A DNA stretch of 64,000 nucleotides from CALHKP01 sp963558075 (GTDB lineage: Bacteria; Bacillota; Clostridia; Peptostreptococcales; Anaerovoracaceae): NCBI GenBank assembly GCA_963558075.1, contig CAUWFN010000001.1, positions 1-64,000 of the forward strand. Reading direction: 5' to 3'. Of this stretch, positions 53,025 through 61,979 are shown piece after piece; within the stretch, counting starts at the first letter, position 1, and the number at the start of each line of letters is the position of its first letter. A model generated the notes under the pieces. That model did not search any database. It was not told the origin of the DNA and saw only the letters and a list, made by a program, of their open reading frames with translations. Both the position numbers and the translations under genes were made by a program.

Positions 53025-53708
53025 TTATTCGTTATTAACTGGAATAAATGGTCTGATTGCACCTGCAACTGCGGAAATAGGCATAGTCTGAAGAATGATT
53101 TTGCCTGGGCCTGTAACTACTGTATTAAACAGACCTTCGCCTCCGAAGAGTATGTTCTTTGCGCCTGATACTGTCTGTACAGTTAGTGAGCAGCTTTCGC
53201 TCATTGCAGCAAGATATCCTGTATCAACAATCATTGACTGACCAGCTGCAAGCTCGTATTCGCATGCATATCCGTCGATTTCGATGAAGGCAGTGCCGTT
53301 TCCGGAAAGCTTCTGCATGATGAATCCTTCGCCGCCAAAGAGTCCTCCGCCTAGCTTTTTCTGGAAGAATACAGAAAGCTCAACGCCTGCTTCGGATGCA
53401 AGAAATGCGCTCTTCTGAACAACAAATCCAGCGCCTGGTGCGATTTCCAGTGCTCTGATGGATCCTGGGAATGATGATGCAAAAGCAATGTGGCCAGGGC
53501 CTCCCTGAGCAGTATATCTGTTCTGGAAAATGGAGTCTCCTGAGAACATTCTGCCTATAGCTTTTCCGATTCCCCCGTTAGTTCCTGTCTGCATCTGTAC
53601 GTTAGGGCTCATCCAGCTCATGGCGCCTCTTTCTGTCAGCATAGTTTCGCCTGGCTCAAGGTCACATATAACAGCAGGAAGCTGTTCCCCTACAATCTTA
53701 TATCTCAT
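53025..53708 (-). CDS. AIM24/TIGR00266-family protein
   Basis: 227 residues, all-beta. LEPGETMLTERGAMSWMSPNVQM, GPGHIAFASSFPGSIRALEI, FIEIDGYACEYELAAGQSMIVDTGYLAAM and LFNTVVTGPGKIILQT-type strands are family signatures. Widespread conserved protein of unknown function, named for a mitochondrial biogenesis factor in yeast. A single gene between two units. Confidence 0.85.
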   Translation of the reverse strand: MRYKIVGEQLPAVICDLEPGETMLTERGAMSWMSPNVQMQTGTNGGIGKAIGRMFSGDSIFQNRYTAQGGPGHIAFASSFPGSIRALEIAPGAGFVVQKSAFLASEAGVELSVFFQKKLGGGLFGGEGFIMQKLSGNGTAFIEIDGYACEYELAAGQSMIVDTGYLAAMSESCSLTVQTVSGAKNILFGGEGLFNTVVTGPGKIILQTMPISAVAGAIRPFIPVNNE

Positions 53709-53956
53709 AATTCAATCCGGGTCAGGAGAGAAGTTCCTGACTTTTCCTTTCATATTTATATATTGTTTAAAATATTATACCACGAAAAAAAGGGGGAATA
53801 CTATAGTATTTTACATTAAAGTTTCTTAATCTTTATAAATTTTGTTGTATACCACAATTTTTGATGAAAAATTGATTTCTCATACTATGATTTCGCATTT
53901 TTATGTGATATACTAAAAAAATATACAAGCTAAATTATAATATGGGGAGGAACGAA

Positions 53957-55603
53957 ATGAGCGAGAATGTTTCAACTAATTTTATCCATAACATCATAGA
54001 TAAGGATCTAGAAAACCAGAAGTATGGAGACAAGGTCTATACACGTTTTCCACCTGAACCAAACGGATATCTTCATATCGGACATGCTAAATCAATATGC
54101 CTGAACTTTTCAACAGCTCAGAAGTATAATGGAAAATGCAATCTGAGATATGACGATACAAATCCGGTTAAGGAAGATGTAGAATACGTAGATGCAATCG
54201 AAGAAGATATCAAATGGCTGGGATTCCAGTGGGACGAAAAACTCTGGGCTTCTAACTATTTCCACAAGATGTACGAGGCTGCTGTCGAACTTATTAAAAA
54301 AGGCAAAGCCTACGTTGATAATCTTTCTGCAGAAGAAATCAAGGCTTACAGAGGAACACTCAAAGAGCCTGGCAAAGAAAGCCCTTGCAGAAACCAGAGC
54401 GTAGAAGAAAACCTAAGACTTTTCGAAGAGATGAGAGAAGGTAAATACGCAGACGGAGAAAGAGTTCTTAGAGCTAAGATTGATATGGCATCTGCAAATA
54501 TCAACATGAGAGACCCTGTAATCTACAGAATCGCTCATGCTACACATCATAACACAGGTGATGAATGGTGCATTTACCCTATGTACGACTTTGCTCATCC
54601 AATTGAGGATGCAATCGAGGGAATCACGCATTCAATCTGTACACTAGAATTTGAAGACCACAGACCTCTTTATGACTGGGTTCTTCAGGAAGTTGGCTGG
54701 TGGGAAAATCCGCCTCAGCAGATTGAGTTTGCAAGACTTAACATTACAAATACAGTAATGAGTAAGAGATACCTCAAGAGCTTTGTTGATGAGGGTGTTG
54801 TTGATGGCTGGGATGATCCTAGAATGCCTACTATCGCAGGCCTCAGAAGAAGAGGATACACTCCTGAATCAATCAGAGATTTCTGCGAGAGAATCGGTGT
54901 TGCAAAGGCAAACAGCACAGTAGAGGTTTCACTTCTTGAGCACTGCATCAGAGAAGACCTTAAGACTAAGGTTCCAAGCAGAAACGTTATCGAAAACCCA
55001 ATCAAGGTTGTTATTACAAACTATCCAGAAGACAAGACTGAGATGGTTGAGCTGGAAAACAACAAGGAAGTTCCAGAAATGGGTACAAGAGAAATTCCTT
55101 TCTCACGTGAGCTTTATGTTGACGGTGCTGACTTTATGGAAGTTCCTGTTAAGAAATACTTCAGACTTTTCCCTGGAAACGAAGTAAGATTCAAGGGCGC
55201 ATACTTTATCAAATGCGAAGAAGTAGTTAAGAACGAAGACGGCTCAATTAAAGAGCTTCTTTGCACATACGATCCAGAAACAAGAAGCGGCAGCGGATTT
55301 GAAGGTAGAAAGGTAAAGGGCACTATCCACTTTGTTGATGCTAAGACTGCTGTTAAGGTTAAAATCAGAAACTACAACTATCTGATGGTTGAAGGAGAAG
55401 ATGGCAAATACGTGCTTAACCCTGACTCACTAGAAGAATCATGGGGATATGCAGAGCCTTCACTTGCAGAGGCTAAGCCTGGCGAAAGATTCCAGTTCTT
55501 CAGACACGGATACTACATCGCAGATAGCAAGCTTACAACTGATGATGAAAAGGTATTCAACAGAATTGTTGACCTAAAGAGCTCATGGAAGCCAAATAAA
55601 TAA
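53957..55603 (+). CDS. glnS: Glutaminyl-tRNA synthetase
   Basis: 548 residues, class I. FPPEPNGYLHIGHAKSICLNF holds HIGH; VMSKRYLKSF is the KMSKS loop; a full C-terminal beta-barrel anticodon domain follows (NEVRFKGAYFIKC). GlnRS, rather than GluRS, by length, the opening NFIHNIIDKDL and the two-barrel C-terminal domain. ATG 53957 is chosen because GGGGAGG lies 9 bases before it; an in-frame ATG at 53942 precedes that site. Its presence means Gln-tRNA need not depend on GatCAB. Confidence 0.93.
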   Translation: MSENVSTNFIHNIIDKDLENQKYGDKVYTRFPPEPNGYLHIGHAKSICLNFSTAQKYNGKCNLRYDDTNPVKEDVEYVDAIEEDIKWLGFQWDEKLWASNYFHKMYEAAVELIKKGKAYVDNLSAEEIKAYRGTLKEPGKESPCRNQSVEENLRLFEEMREGKYADGERVLRAKIDMASANINMRDPVIYRIAHATHHNTGDEWCIYPMYDFAHPIEDAIEGITHSICTLEFEDHRPLYDWVLQEVGWWENPPQQIEFARLNITNTVMSKRYLKSFVDEGVVDGWDDPRMPTIAGLRRRGYTPESIRDFCERIGVAKANSTVEVSLLEHCIREDLKTKVPSRNVIENPIKVVITNYPEDKTEMVELENNKEVPEMGTREIPFSRELYVDGADFMEVPVKKYFRLFPGNEVRFKGAYFIKCEEVVKNEDGSIKELLCTYDPETRSGSGFEGRKVKGTIHFVDAKTAVKVKIRNYNYLMVEGEDGKYVLNPDSLEESWGYAEPSLAEAKPGERFQFFRHGYYIADSKLTTDDEKVFNRIVDLKSSWKPNK

Positions 55604-55660
55604 GGTAAAACGGCTGTAAACTTGACAATAACAGCCTAAAAATGTAAGATATATAGTTGA

Positions 55661-55686
55661 GGAGGCTTTGCATAAGCAGAGCTTCC
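55661..55686 (+). terminator. Hairpin upstream of the SCIFF gene
   Basis: GGAGGCTTTGC and GCAGAGCTTCC pair over 11 bases (two G-U) with an ATAA loop, followed by CGATTTTAAAATTTT. It may end glnS transcription or attenuate entry to the SCIFF unit. Confidence 0.5.
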
Positions 55687-55722
55687 CGATTTTAAAATTT
55701 TAAAAAAGGAAAGGTGATTACA

Positions 55723-55866
55723 ATGGAAAGAATCAAGACTATAGAAACTAGAGACCTAGAAAAGAGCCTAAACAACGGCGGATGCGGCGAATGCCAGACT
55801 TCATGCCAGTCAGCTTGCAAAACTTCATGCGGAGTAGCAAACCAGGAGTGTGAAAACAAGAACTAG
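55723..55866 (+). CDS. SCIFF ranthipeptide precursor (six cysteines in forty-five residues)
   Basis: 47 residues, below the usual size for gene calls. Six cysteines at 21, 24, 28, 32, 36 and 43, with the signature CQSACKTSCGVANQ. The N-terminal half (MERIKTIETRDLEKS) is the leader-like part. It is the substrate of the radical-SAM maturase encoded directly after it, which forms thioether links between Cys sulfur and a non-Cys backbone carbon. SCIFF is nearly universal in Clostridia; its role is unknown. AAAGGAAAGG upstream. The maturase ATG lies 1 base after the stop. Confidence 0.94.
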   Translation: MERIKTIETRDLEKSLNNGGCGECQTSCQSACKTSCGVANQECENKN

Positions 55867-55867
55867 T

Positions 55868-57247
55868 ATGGTACATCAGTATAAACTAAACGGTTACAAT
55901 ATCGTTCTTGACGTTTATAGTGGTTCAGTTCATTTGGTGGATGATGTGGCTTATGACATCATCCAACTTTTTTGTTCAGAAACAAAAGAAGCTATCGTTG
56001 AGGCGATGATGAAAAAATACGGAGATCGCGAGGATGTGACTCCGGAAGAAATCTGCGCAGTAATCGAGCAGGTTGAAGAATTAAAAGAAAACCGCAAGCT
56101 GTTTACAGACGATATTTATGAGCCTAACGCAAGCGACCTCAAGAATCGTCATACAGAAGTTAAAGCTCTTTGTCTCCATGTAGCGCACACATGCAATCTG
56201 ACATGCTCATATTGCTTTGCCGGTCAGGGCAAATTCAAGGGCGAGCGTGCAGTAATGTCATTTGAGACTGCTAAGAGAGCTATAGATTTTTTAATTGAAA
56301 ACTCAGGAGATAGAAGAAACCTTGAGGTTGATTTCTTTGGTGGAGAGCCTCTTCTGAATATGGATGTAATCAAAGACGTAGTTGCTTATGCAAGATCAAT
56401 AGAAAAGGAGCATGGCAAAAACTTTAGATTTACTCTGACAACTAACGGTGTTGGAATCGATGATGATGTAATCGAATTCGCCAACAAAGAAATGCACAAC
56501 GTTGTTCTGAGTCTGGATGGAAGAAAAGAAGTTCATGACAGAGAAAGAAGAACTGTTGCCGGAGAAGGAAGCTATGACATAATCGTTCCTAAGTTCCAGA
56601 AGCTTGTTGAGGCAAGAGGCGACAAAGAGTATTACATGAGAGGTACATACACTCATTACAATACAGATTTTACAAACGATATCATGCATATGGCAGACCT
56701 TGGATTTACAAAGCTTTCAATGGAGCCTGTAGTATGTCCGCCAGATGATCCTTTTGCTCTTACAGAAGAAGATCTACCTGTTTTATTTGAACAGTATGAG
56801 ATTCTAGCAAAGGAAATGCTAAAGAGAGAAAAAGAAGGAAAGCCTCTGACTTTCTATCATTATATGATTGATCTAAACCACGGACCTTGCATTTACAAGA
56901 GAATTTCAGGTTGCGGATCGGGAACAGAGTATTTTGCAGTAACTCCATGGGGAGATCTTTATCCTTGTCACCAGTTTGTTGGTGAAGAAAAATACAAGAT
57001 GGGTGATATCTGGAACGGTGTTACGGCAGAAGAGACGAGAGAAGAGTTCAAAATGTGTAACGTTTATGCCCGTGAAGAGTGCCGTGATTGCTGGGCTAAA
57101 CTGTACTGTAGCGGAGGCTGTGCTGCAAATGCATATCATGCAACAGGTAGCATAACAGGCGTATACGAATACGGATGTGAACTGTTCAAAAAACGTATGG
57201 AATGTGCAATCATGCTTCAGATTGCGCGCCAGAGTGAGGGACTATAA
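55868..57247 (+). CDS. Radical SAM SCIFF maturase (CteB-type)
   Basis: 459 residues. RiPP recognition-like N-terminus, radical-SAM Cx3Cx2C in HTCNLTCSYCFAGQG (near residue 107), DFFGGEPLLNMD, and a C-terminal SPASM domain with its auxiliary-cluster cysteines (CGSGTEYFAV, LYPCHQFVG, CRDCWAKLYCSGGCAAN). Introduces thioether cross-links into SCIFF. ATG 55868 follows the peptide stop by 1 base; an in-frame ATG at 55850 lies inside the peptide gene and is rejected. The stop overlaps the start of the next gene. Confidence 0.94.
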   Translation: MVHQYKLNGYNIVLDVYSGSVHLVDDVAYDIIQLFCSETKEAIVEAMMKKYGDREDVTPEEICAVIEQVEELKENRKLFTDDIYEPNASDLKNRHTEVKALCLHVAHTCNLTCSYCFAGQGKFKGERAVMSFETAKRAIDFLIENSGDRRNLEVDFFGGEPLLNMDVIKDVVAYARSIEKEHGKNFRFTLTTNGVGIDDDVIEFANKEMHNVVLSLDGRKEVHDRERRTVAGEGSYDIIVPKFQKLVEARGDKEYYMRGTYTHYNTDFTNDIMHMADLGFTKLSMEPVVCPPDDPFALTEEDLPVLFEQYEILAKEMLKREKEGKPLTFYHYMIDLNHGPCIYKRISGCGSGTEYFAVTPWGDLYPCHQFVGEEKYKMGDIWNGVTAEETREEFKMCNVYAREECRDCWAKLYCSGGCAANAYHATGSITGVYEYGCELFKKRMECAIMLQIARQSEGL

Positions 57248-57993
57248 TGAGAATAAACAAATTTATTGCTCAGTCAGGTCTGACTAGCAGAAGAAAAGCT
57301 GACGACCTTATTACAAACGGAAATGTAAAAGTAAACAATATGACTCTTACAGAGCCTGGATATGATGTAAAAGAAGGCGATATTGTCGAAGTAAACGGCA
57401 GAGTTATCGACTTCAAAGAAGAAAAGGTATATATTCTTCTTAACAAACCTCTAGGATATGTTACTACTGTAGAAGATGACAAAGGTAGACCTACAGTTAT
57501 GGATCTTGTTGCAGATATCGATGCAAGAATTTTCCCTGTAGGAAGACTTGATTATAACACATCGGGAATGCTCCTAATGACAAACGATGGAGACTTCGCA
57601 TACAGAGTTGCTCATCCTAAGCATAAGATGACAAAGACTTATAGAGCTAGAGTTGCCGGAATGCTTTCTGACTCCAAATGCGCTAAACTAAGAAAGGGCG
57701 TTGACATAGGAGGTTTCGTAACTTCTAGATCAGAAGTTAGAGTTGTCAAGGATATGCCTAGATCAACAATAGTTGATATAAGCATCCATGAAGGTAAGAA
57801 TAGACAGGTCCGCAAGATGTTTGCGGCAGTCGGAAACGAAGTTCAGGAGCTGAAGAGAATCGCAATCGGAGATATTAAAATTGGAAGACTTGCAGAAGGT
57901 CATTACCGCAAGTTGACAAGAGAAGAGATTGCATATCTGAAAGGCGAAATACCAAAACCGCCTCAGGCTGTTTATCATAAGAAGCGTAAATAA
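57247..57993 (+). CDS. rluB: Pseudouridine synthase (RluB/RsuA family)
   Basis: 248 residues. S4 domain first (MRINKFIAQSGLTSRRKADDLI), then the catalytic domain with PVGRLDYNTSGMLLMTNDG, where the Asp is the nucleophile, and IHEGKNRQVRKMF. Modifies 23S or 16S rRNA; RluB is the likelier of the two by the RKMF and length pattern. It overlaps the maturase stop by 1 base. Confidence 0.9.
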   Translation: MRINKFIAQSGLTSRRKADDLITNGNVKVNNMTLTEPGYDVKEGDIVEVNGRVIDFKEEKVYILLNKPLGYVTTVEDDKGRPTVMDLVADIDARIFPVGRLDYNTSGMLLMTNDGDFAYRVAHPKHKMTKTYRARVAGMLSDSKCAKLRKGVDIGGFVTSRSEVRVVKDMPRSTIVDISIHEGKNRQVRKMFAAVGNEVQELKRIAIGDIKIGRLAEGHYRKLTREEIAYLKGEIPKPPQAVYHKKRK

Positions 57994-58024
57994 AAAAGAC
58001 GGGATTTTGTCCCGCCTTTTTTAT
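57992..58024. terminator. Bidirectional terminator between rluB and kal
   Basis: AAGACGGGA and TCCCGCCTT pair around a TTTTG loop with A6 before and T6 after, ending both genes. Confidence 0.85.
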
Positions 58025-58042
58025 TAGTATAAGTTTAAAAAA

Positions 58043-58435
58043 CTATTTTCTCTTGCATTCTTTTGGAGTTACGCAAGTACCTGTAGCTCTAGCAACTACG
58101 ATTGGTTCTTCAAGGAAGTCAGCAGCTGAATCGCTGATGTCTTTTCTTGAAACGATAACTTTTCTAGCTTCGAAGCTCATTTTTCTTGAAGTGTTACCGA
58201 TCTTTGTGATTTCACCAACAGCTTCGATGTAGTCTCCAGCGTAAGTTGGAGCAAGGAATTCTACATTGTCATAAGCGCAGAATAGACCTTCGTCTCCGTC
58301 GCATTTGATTAGAAGTTCAGTAGCAACGTCTCCGAAAAGGTGAACCATGTGAGCTCCGTCTACTAGTTCTCCACCGTAGTGAGCATCCTTAGCTGACATT
58401 CTTAATCTGATCATTGATGTGATTTTTTCTTCCAT
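58043..58435 (-). CDS. kal: 3-aminobutyryl-CoA ammonia lyase
   Basis: 130-residue hotdog-fold enzyme that releases ammonia from L-3-aminobutyryl-CoA to give crotonyl-CoA in lysine fermentation. IRLRMSAKDAHYGGELVDGAHMVHLFGDVATELLI begins the family and is here in parts: MSAKDAHYGGELVDGA, HLFGDVATELL; NVEFLAPTYAGDYIEAVGEI is the hotdog strand-helix end. Next to kdd and kamA the assignment is strong. Transcribed away from the activator, on its own sigma-70-type promoter. Confidence 0.92.
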   Translation of the reverse strand: MEEKITSMIRLRMSAKDAHYGGELVDGAHMVHLFGDVATELLIKCDGDEGLFCAYDNVEFLAPTYAGDYIEAVGEITKIGNTSRKMSFEARKVIVSRKDISDSAADFLEEPIVVARATGTCVTPKECKRK

Positions 58436-58485
58436 TGTTAAATCTCCTTTTTGTACTAATAATAATATAATAAACAGCTACTTAT

Positions 58486-58514
58486 ATTATACCTGTCTAT
58501 TTGAGTTCTGTAAA
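58486..58514 (-). promoter_or_regulatory. Promoter of kal
   Basis: On the minus strand TTTACA (58514-58509), 17 bases, TATAAT (58491-58486). Confidence 0.7.
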
Positions 58515-58607
58515 TAATAATTGCAAAATGCGTGCCAATGGTTTATCATTGAAATTACGTGAAAAGTGAACCGATATATGTTCAAATGATTAAGGAGTGA
58601 ACTGAAA

Positions 58608-60680
58608 ATGACACAGAAATATGGCGTAAGCAGGGTTCTTGAACCCAAGCACGTGCTTCCGACATCTGCTTGGAGGCTGGACAATGCTAGAGGAATATTT
58701 CCTCACGAAATACGCGTATCCATAAAGAGAATACATATAGAGCGAACAAGTTTCAAGGAAATCTGCCTAGAGGCAAACAACAATGAGCAGAGAATAAGGC
58801 GGAAAATCATGGACATAGTAATAAGAAGAGGAAAACTTCATAATCCTGTAACTGATACTGGTGGGTTGTTTTATGGGGAAGTAGCCGAAATTGGGTCAGA
58901 ATATAAAAACTACAAAGGCTTCAGACCGGGAGACCAGGTTATATGTAATGCATCCATGGCCTCGGTACCTGCGTATATAGATAAAGTTCTTTCTATAGAT
59001 ATGGCTTATGGACAGGTTGATGTTGAAGGATATGCTGTTTTATACGACGAAGTGCCTTTGATAAGAAAACCGGAAAATCTTCCGATTAATCTTCTTCTTT
59101 TTACCTTTGATGAGTCGGGTACGCTATTTAGAATAAGTAGCAGCGCTGTAGGAAAGAGAAAGTTCCTTATAGTAGGAAACAATCTTTTGTCAAATCTGCT
59201 CTTTGGCTGTGCAATAAGAAAGGTTGCAAGTGAGGATGCAGAGGTTGTCTGCCTTCTAGATAAAAAGTCGGAGGAGGTAGTGTGCGGCGAGAGCATAGAT
59301 GAGCTGAAAGAGAAAGTATTTACGAGCGTTCATTACCTTGACATACTCAAGCCTCTCGAGTGCTTAGATGAGATACAGGGTGATTATCTATTTGATCTTT
59401 CTGTAAACTGCGCTGATATTCCGGGAGCTGAAACTATTAACATTCTTGCAACAAAGAGTGGCGGCACGGTTGTCTTTGCTAATCTTATAAATAACTACAA
59501 TATTTCATTATATATAACGGAAGCTATTTCAAGGCAGCTTGATATAAGATGTGCAGATGGATATCTTGAGGCTTACGATCAGTTCGACATTGAAATAGTA
59601 AAGGAAATGGCGCCTTACATAGAACGTGCAACAGAAGCGAAGACTGTAATAACAGAAGAAAACGTTTACTCTGCAGGTCTACAGGCAAAGCTCGCGGAAC
59701 TTTCTGGGAGCACGGCTTTGTTCGAAGATTTTATATGCGAAAGCCACGCGATGCTAAACGTTCTTAGCGAAATCATGACCGTATCAAAGTATGACTGCAA
59801 CGTTTTGATAACTGGGGAAACAGGTGTTGGAAAAGAAAAGGTGGCAAATTTGATTCACAAAAATAGCAACAGAAAGATGCAGCCATTTATCAAAGTCAAT
59901 TGTGCATCGGTTTCTCCAAGCCTAATTGAGTCTGAGTTTTTTGGATATGAGGATGGTTCGTTTACGGGAGCAAAGTCAGGAGGCAAGAAGGGGTATTTTG
60001 AGCTTGCCGATAACGGAGCACTGTTTCTCGATGAGATTGGGGAGCTTCAGCTGGATATGCAGGCAAAGCTTCTTCGCGTAATACAGGACGGCGAATTTTA
60101 TAGAGTTGGCGGCACAGTTCCTATCAAAACAAATGTAAGAATAATTTCTGCAACGAACAGGGAACTTGAAGAATCTATTACAGAAGGGGTTTTTAGACGT
60201 GACTTATACTACAGACTAAATGTAGTGCGTATCAAAGTCCCGCCTCTGCGAGAGAGAAACAGCGATATACCGGCTCTGGTAAAACACTTTCTGTGGAAAT
60301 ACAGTAAAAAATTTGATGTTCAGAGAACCTGCGATGAAGATGCTGTTGAATATCTGCGTCAGTGCAGCTGGCCGGGAAATATAAGGGAATTAGAAAATGT
60401 GGTGCAGAGGCTTATTATTTCATCAAAGGGTTCAAGCATCACCCTTATAGATGTAATGAAAGAACTTCATTCGGAAGTCTTTGATGGAACGTCAATGCTA
60501 AATGATGATTCAGAACTGGAACAAACTGAGGAACTTAGCCTTGATGTCATGGTTTCTAACTTCGAAAGGAACATTATAAAGCACGCATGCGAAAAATACG
60601 GCTCCACACGAAAGGCGGCTAAAGCCATTGGAATTAGCCAGACACAGCTTGTTAGAAAAAAGAAAAAATATGAGATATAG
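58608..60680 (+). CDS. Sigma-54-dependent activator with a degenerate 3,5-diaminohexanoate-dehydrogenase sensor domain
   Basis: 690 residues. Residues 1-360 align end to end with the kdd products downstream: SRVLEPKHVLP against HRVLEPAGVLP, GKLHNPVTDTGGL against GKHKNPWTGSGGM, GQVDVEGYAVLY against DQVDIKGHAILF. The NAD loop GGGGKSG is lost (VGNNLLSN), so the fold is kept but dehydrogenase activity is not expected. Residues 370-610 are the AAA+ domain: GETGVGKE, GSFTGA loop (contacts sigma-54), GALFLDEIGEL. Residues 645-690 are a Fis-type helix-turn-helix. It likely binds lysine-pathway diamino acids and activates the -24/-12 promoter of kdd. AAGGAG precedes the ATG. Confidence 0.93.
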   Translation: MTQKYGVSRVLEPKHVLPTSAWRLDNARGIFPHEIRVSIKRIHIERTSFKEICLEANNNEQRIRRKIMDIVIRRGKLHNPVTDTGGLFYGEVAEIGSEYKNYKGFRPGDQVICNASMASVPAYIDKVLSIDMAYGQVDVEGYAVLYDEVPLIRKPENLPINLLLFTFDESGTLFRISSSAVGKRKFLIVGNNLLSNLLFGCAIRKVASEDAEVVCLLDKKSEEVVCGESIDELKEKVFTSVHYLDILKPLECLDEIQGDYLFDLSVNCADIPGAETINILATKSGGTVVFANLINNYNISLYITEAISRQLDIRCADGYLEAYDQFDIEIVKEMAPYIERATEAKTVITEENVYSAGLQAKLAELSGSTALFEDFICESHAMLNVLSEIMTVSKYDCNVLITGETGVGKEKVANLIHKNSNRKMQPFIKVNCASVSPSLIESEFFGYEDGSFTGAKSGGKKGYFELADNGALFLDEIGELQLDMQAKLLRVIQDGEFYRVGGTVPIKTNVRIISATNRELEESITEGVFRRDLYYRLNVVRIKVPPLRERNSDIPALVKHFLWKYSKKFDVQRTCDEDAVEYLRQCSWPGNIRELENVVQRLIISSKGSSITLIDVMKELHSEVFDGTSMLNDDSELEQTEELSLDVMVSNFERNIIKHACEKYGSTRKAAKAIGISQTQLVRKKKKYEI

Positions 60681-60690
60681 TCAAATTTGA
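60681..60690. promoter_or_regulatory. Candidate activator site (palindrome)
   Basis: TCAAATTTGA, perfect 10-base palindrome just after the activator stop, about 100 bases upstream of the -24 box. A second weaker dyad ACCT-N6-AGGT lies at 60714-60727. Distance suits an enhancer for the sigma-54 promoter; binding is not shown. Confidence 0.35.
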
Positions 60691-60757
60691 CCCAAAAACG
60701 GCTCAAAAGGAACACCTATGAGCAGGTATTGGAGCATTTTGGGAGCACGCAGAAAAT

Positions 60758-60785
60758 AAAACCGCTGAAATCAGCGGTTTTTTAT
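60758..60785 (+). terminator. Terminator of the activator gene
   Basis: AAACCGCTGA and TCAGCGGTTT with an A-rich turn, followed by TTTATTTT. It ends one base or two before the -24 box of the next promoter. Confidence 0.85.
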
Positions 60786-60787
60786 TT

Positions 60788-60803
60788 TGGCACGGCTCTT
60801 GCT
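60788..60803 (+). promoter_or_regulatory. Sigma-54 (-24/-12) promoter of kdd
   Basis: TGGCACGGCTCTTGCT matches the consensus TGGCAC-N5-TTGC exactly, 69 bases before the first kdd start. It follows an activator gene with a sigma-54 contact loop. Confidence 0.92.
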
Positions 60804-60871
60804 TTATATTATTGCGTAAATAAATAAACAAATAAATTTTTATATAATTGACTTTAGGAGGTAATTTTAAC

Positions 60872-61909
60872 ATGGAATTTAAAAAAGGCGATCTATACGG
60901 AACACACAGAGTACTAGAACCAGCAGGAGTTCTTCCACAGCCTGCTGATAGAGTAGATAACACAATGGAAATTTACGACAACGAAGTTCTTATCGATGTA
61001 CAGACTCTAAACATTGACTCAGCTTCATTCACAGAAATCGAAAGAAGAGCTGACCACGATGTAGAAAAAATCAAAGAAATCATCATGGGAATCGTAGAAA
61101 AAACTGGTAAGCACAAGAACCCATGGACAGGTTCAGGCGGAATGCTAATCGGTACAGTTAAGGAAATCGGACCTAACTTCAAAGGAAACCTAAAAGTTGG
61201 TGACAAGATTGCTACACTAGTATCACTTTCACTTACACCACTTAAGATTGAAGAAATCCTTGACATCAGACCTGACATTGACCAGGTAGACATCAAAGGA
61301 CAGGCTATCCTATTTGCTAGCGGAATTTACGCTGTACTTCCAGATGACATTCCAGAAAACCTTGCTCTTTCAGTTCTTGACGTTGCAGGTGCTCCAGCAC
61401 AGACTGCTAAAATCGTTCAGCCTGGTAACACAGTAGTTATCCTTGGTGGTGGCGGAAAATCAGGTATGCTTTGCTGCCAGATGGCTAAGCTAGAAGCTGG
61501 TGTAACTGGTAAAGTTATCTGCGTAGACGGATTCCAGAGCTCAATCGACAGAGCTAAGAGCGTAGACGTTGCTGACGAATACGTAGTAGCTGACGCTACA
61601 GATGCTGTTGGAATGTACAACATCATCAGCGAACTTACAGATGGAGAACTTGCTGACGTTGTAATCAACGTAGTAAACATCCAGAATACAGAAATGGCTT
61701 CAATCATGGCTTGCAAGAACAACGGTATGGTATACTTCTTCTCAATGGCTACAAACTTCACTAAGGCTGCTCTTGGTGCAGAAGGTGTTGGTAAAGACGT
61801 TGATATGCTTATCGGTAACGGATACACTAAGGGACATGCAGAAATCGCTCTAGAATGTCTAAGATCAAACGAAAAGATCAGAAACCTATTTGCTGAACTT
61901 TACGCTTAA
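60872..61909 (+). CDS. kdd: L-erythro-3,5-diaminohexanoate dehydrogenase, copy 1
   Basis: 345 residues. NAD-dependent oxidation of 3,5-diaminohexanoate to 5-amino-3-oxohexanoate with release of ammonia in lysine fermentation. YGTHRVLEPAGVLPQPAD, NIDSASFTEIERRA, GKHKNPWTGSGGMLIGTV and the NAD loop VILGGGGKSGMLCC are conserved, with FSMATNFTKAALGAEGVGKD near the end. ATG 60872 has AGGAGG 8 bases upstream; an in-frame ATG at 60848 would precede that site. It lies behind the sigma-54 promoter, with a near-copy following. Confidence 0.95.
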   Translation: MEFKKGDLYGTHRVLEPAGVLPQPADRVDNTMEIYDNEVLIDVQTLNIDSASFTEIERRADHDVEKIKEIIMGIVEKTGKHKNPWTGSGGMLIGTVKEIGPNFKGNLKVGDKIATLVSLSLTPLKIEEILDIRPDIDQVDIKGQAILFASGIYAVLPDDIPENLALSVLDVAGAPAQTAKIVQPGNTVVILGGGGKSGMLCCQMAKLEAGVTGKVICVDGFQSSIDRAKSVDVADEYVVADATDAVGMYNIISELTDGELADVVINVVNIQNTEMASIMACKNNGMVYFFSMATNFTKAALGAEGVGKDVDMLIGNGYTKGHAEIALECLRSNEKIRNLFAELYA

Positions 61910-61979
61910 TATAAACCTTAAACCAAAACAGAAATAAACCTACCAAGTTAAATATAGAATCGTATAAATAAACCAACTC

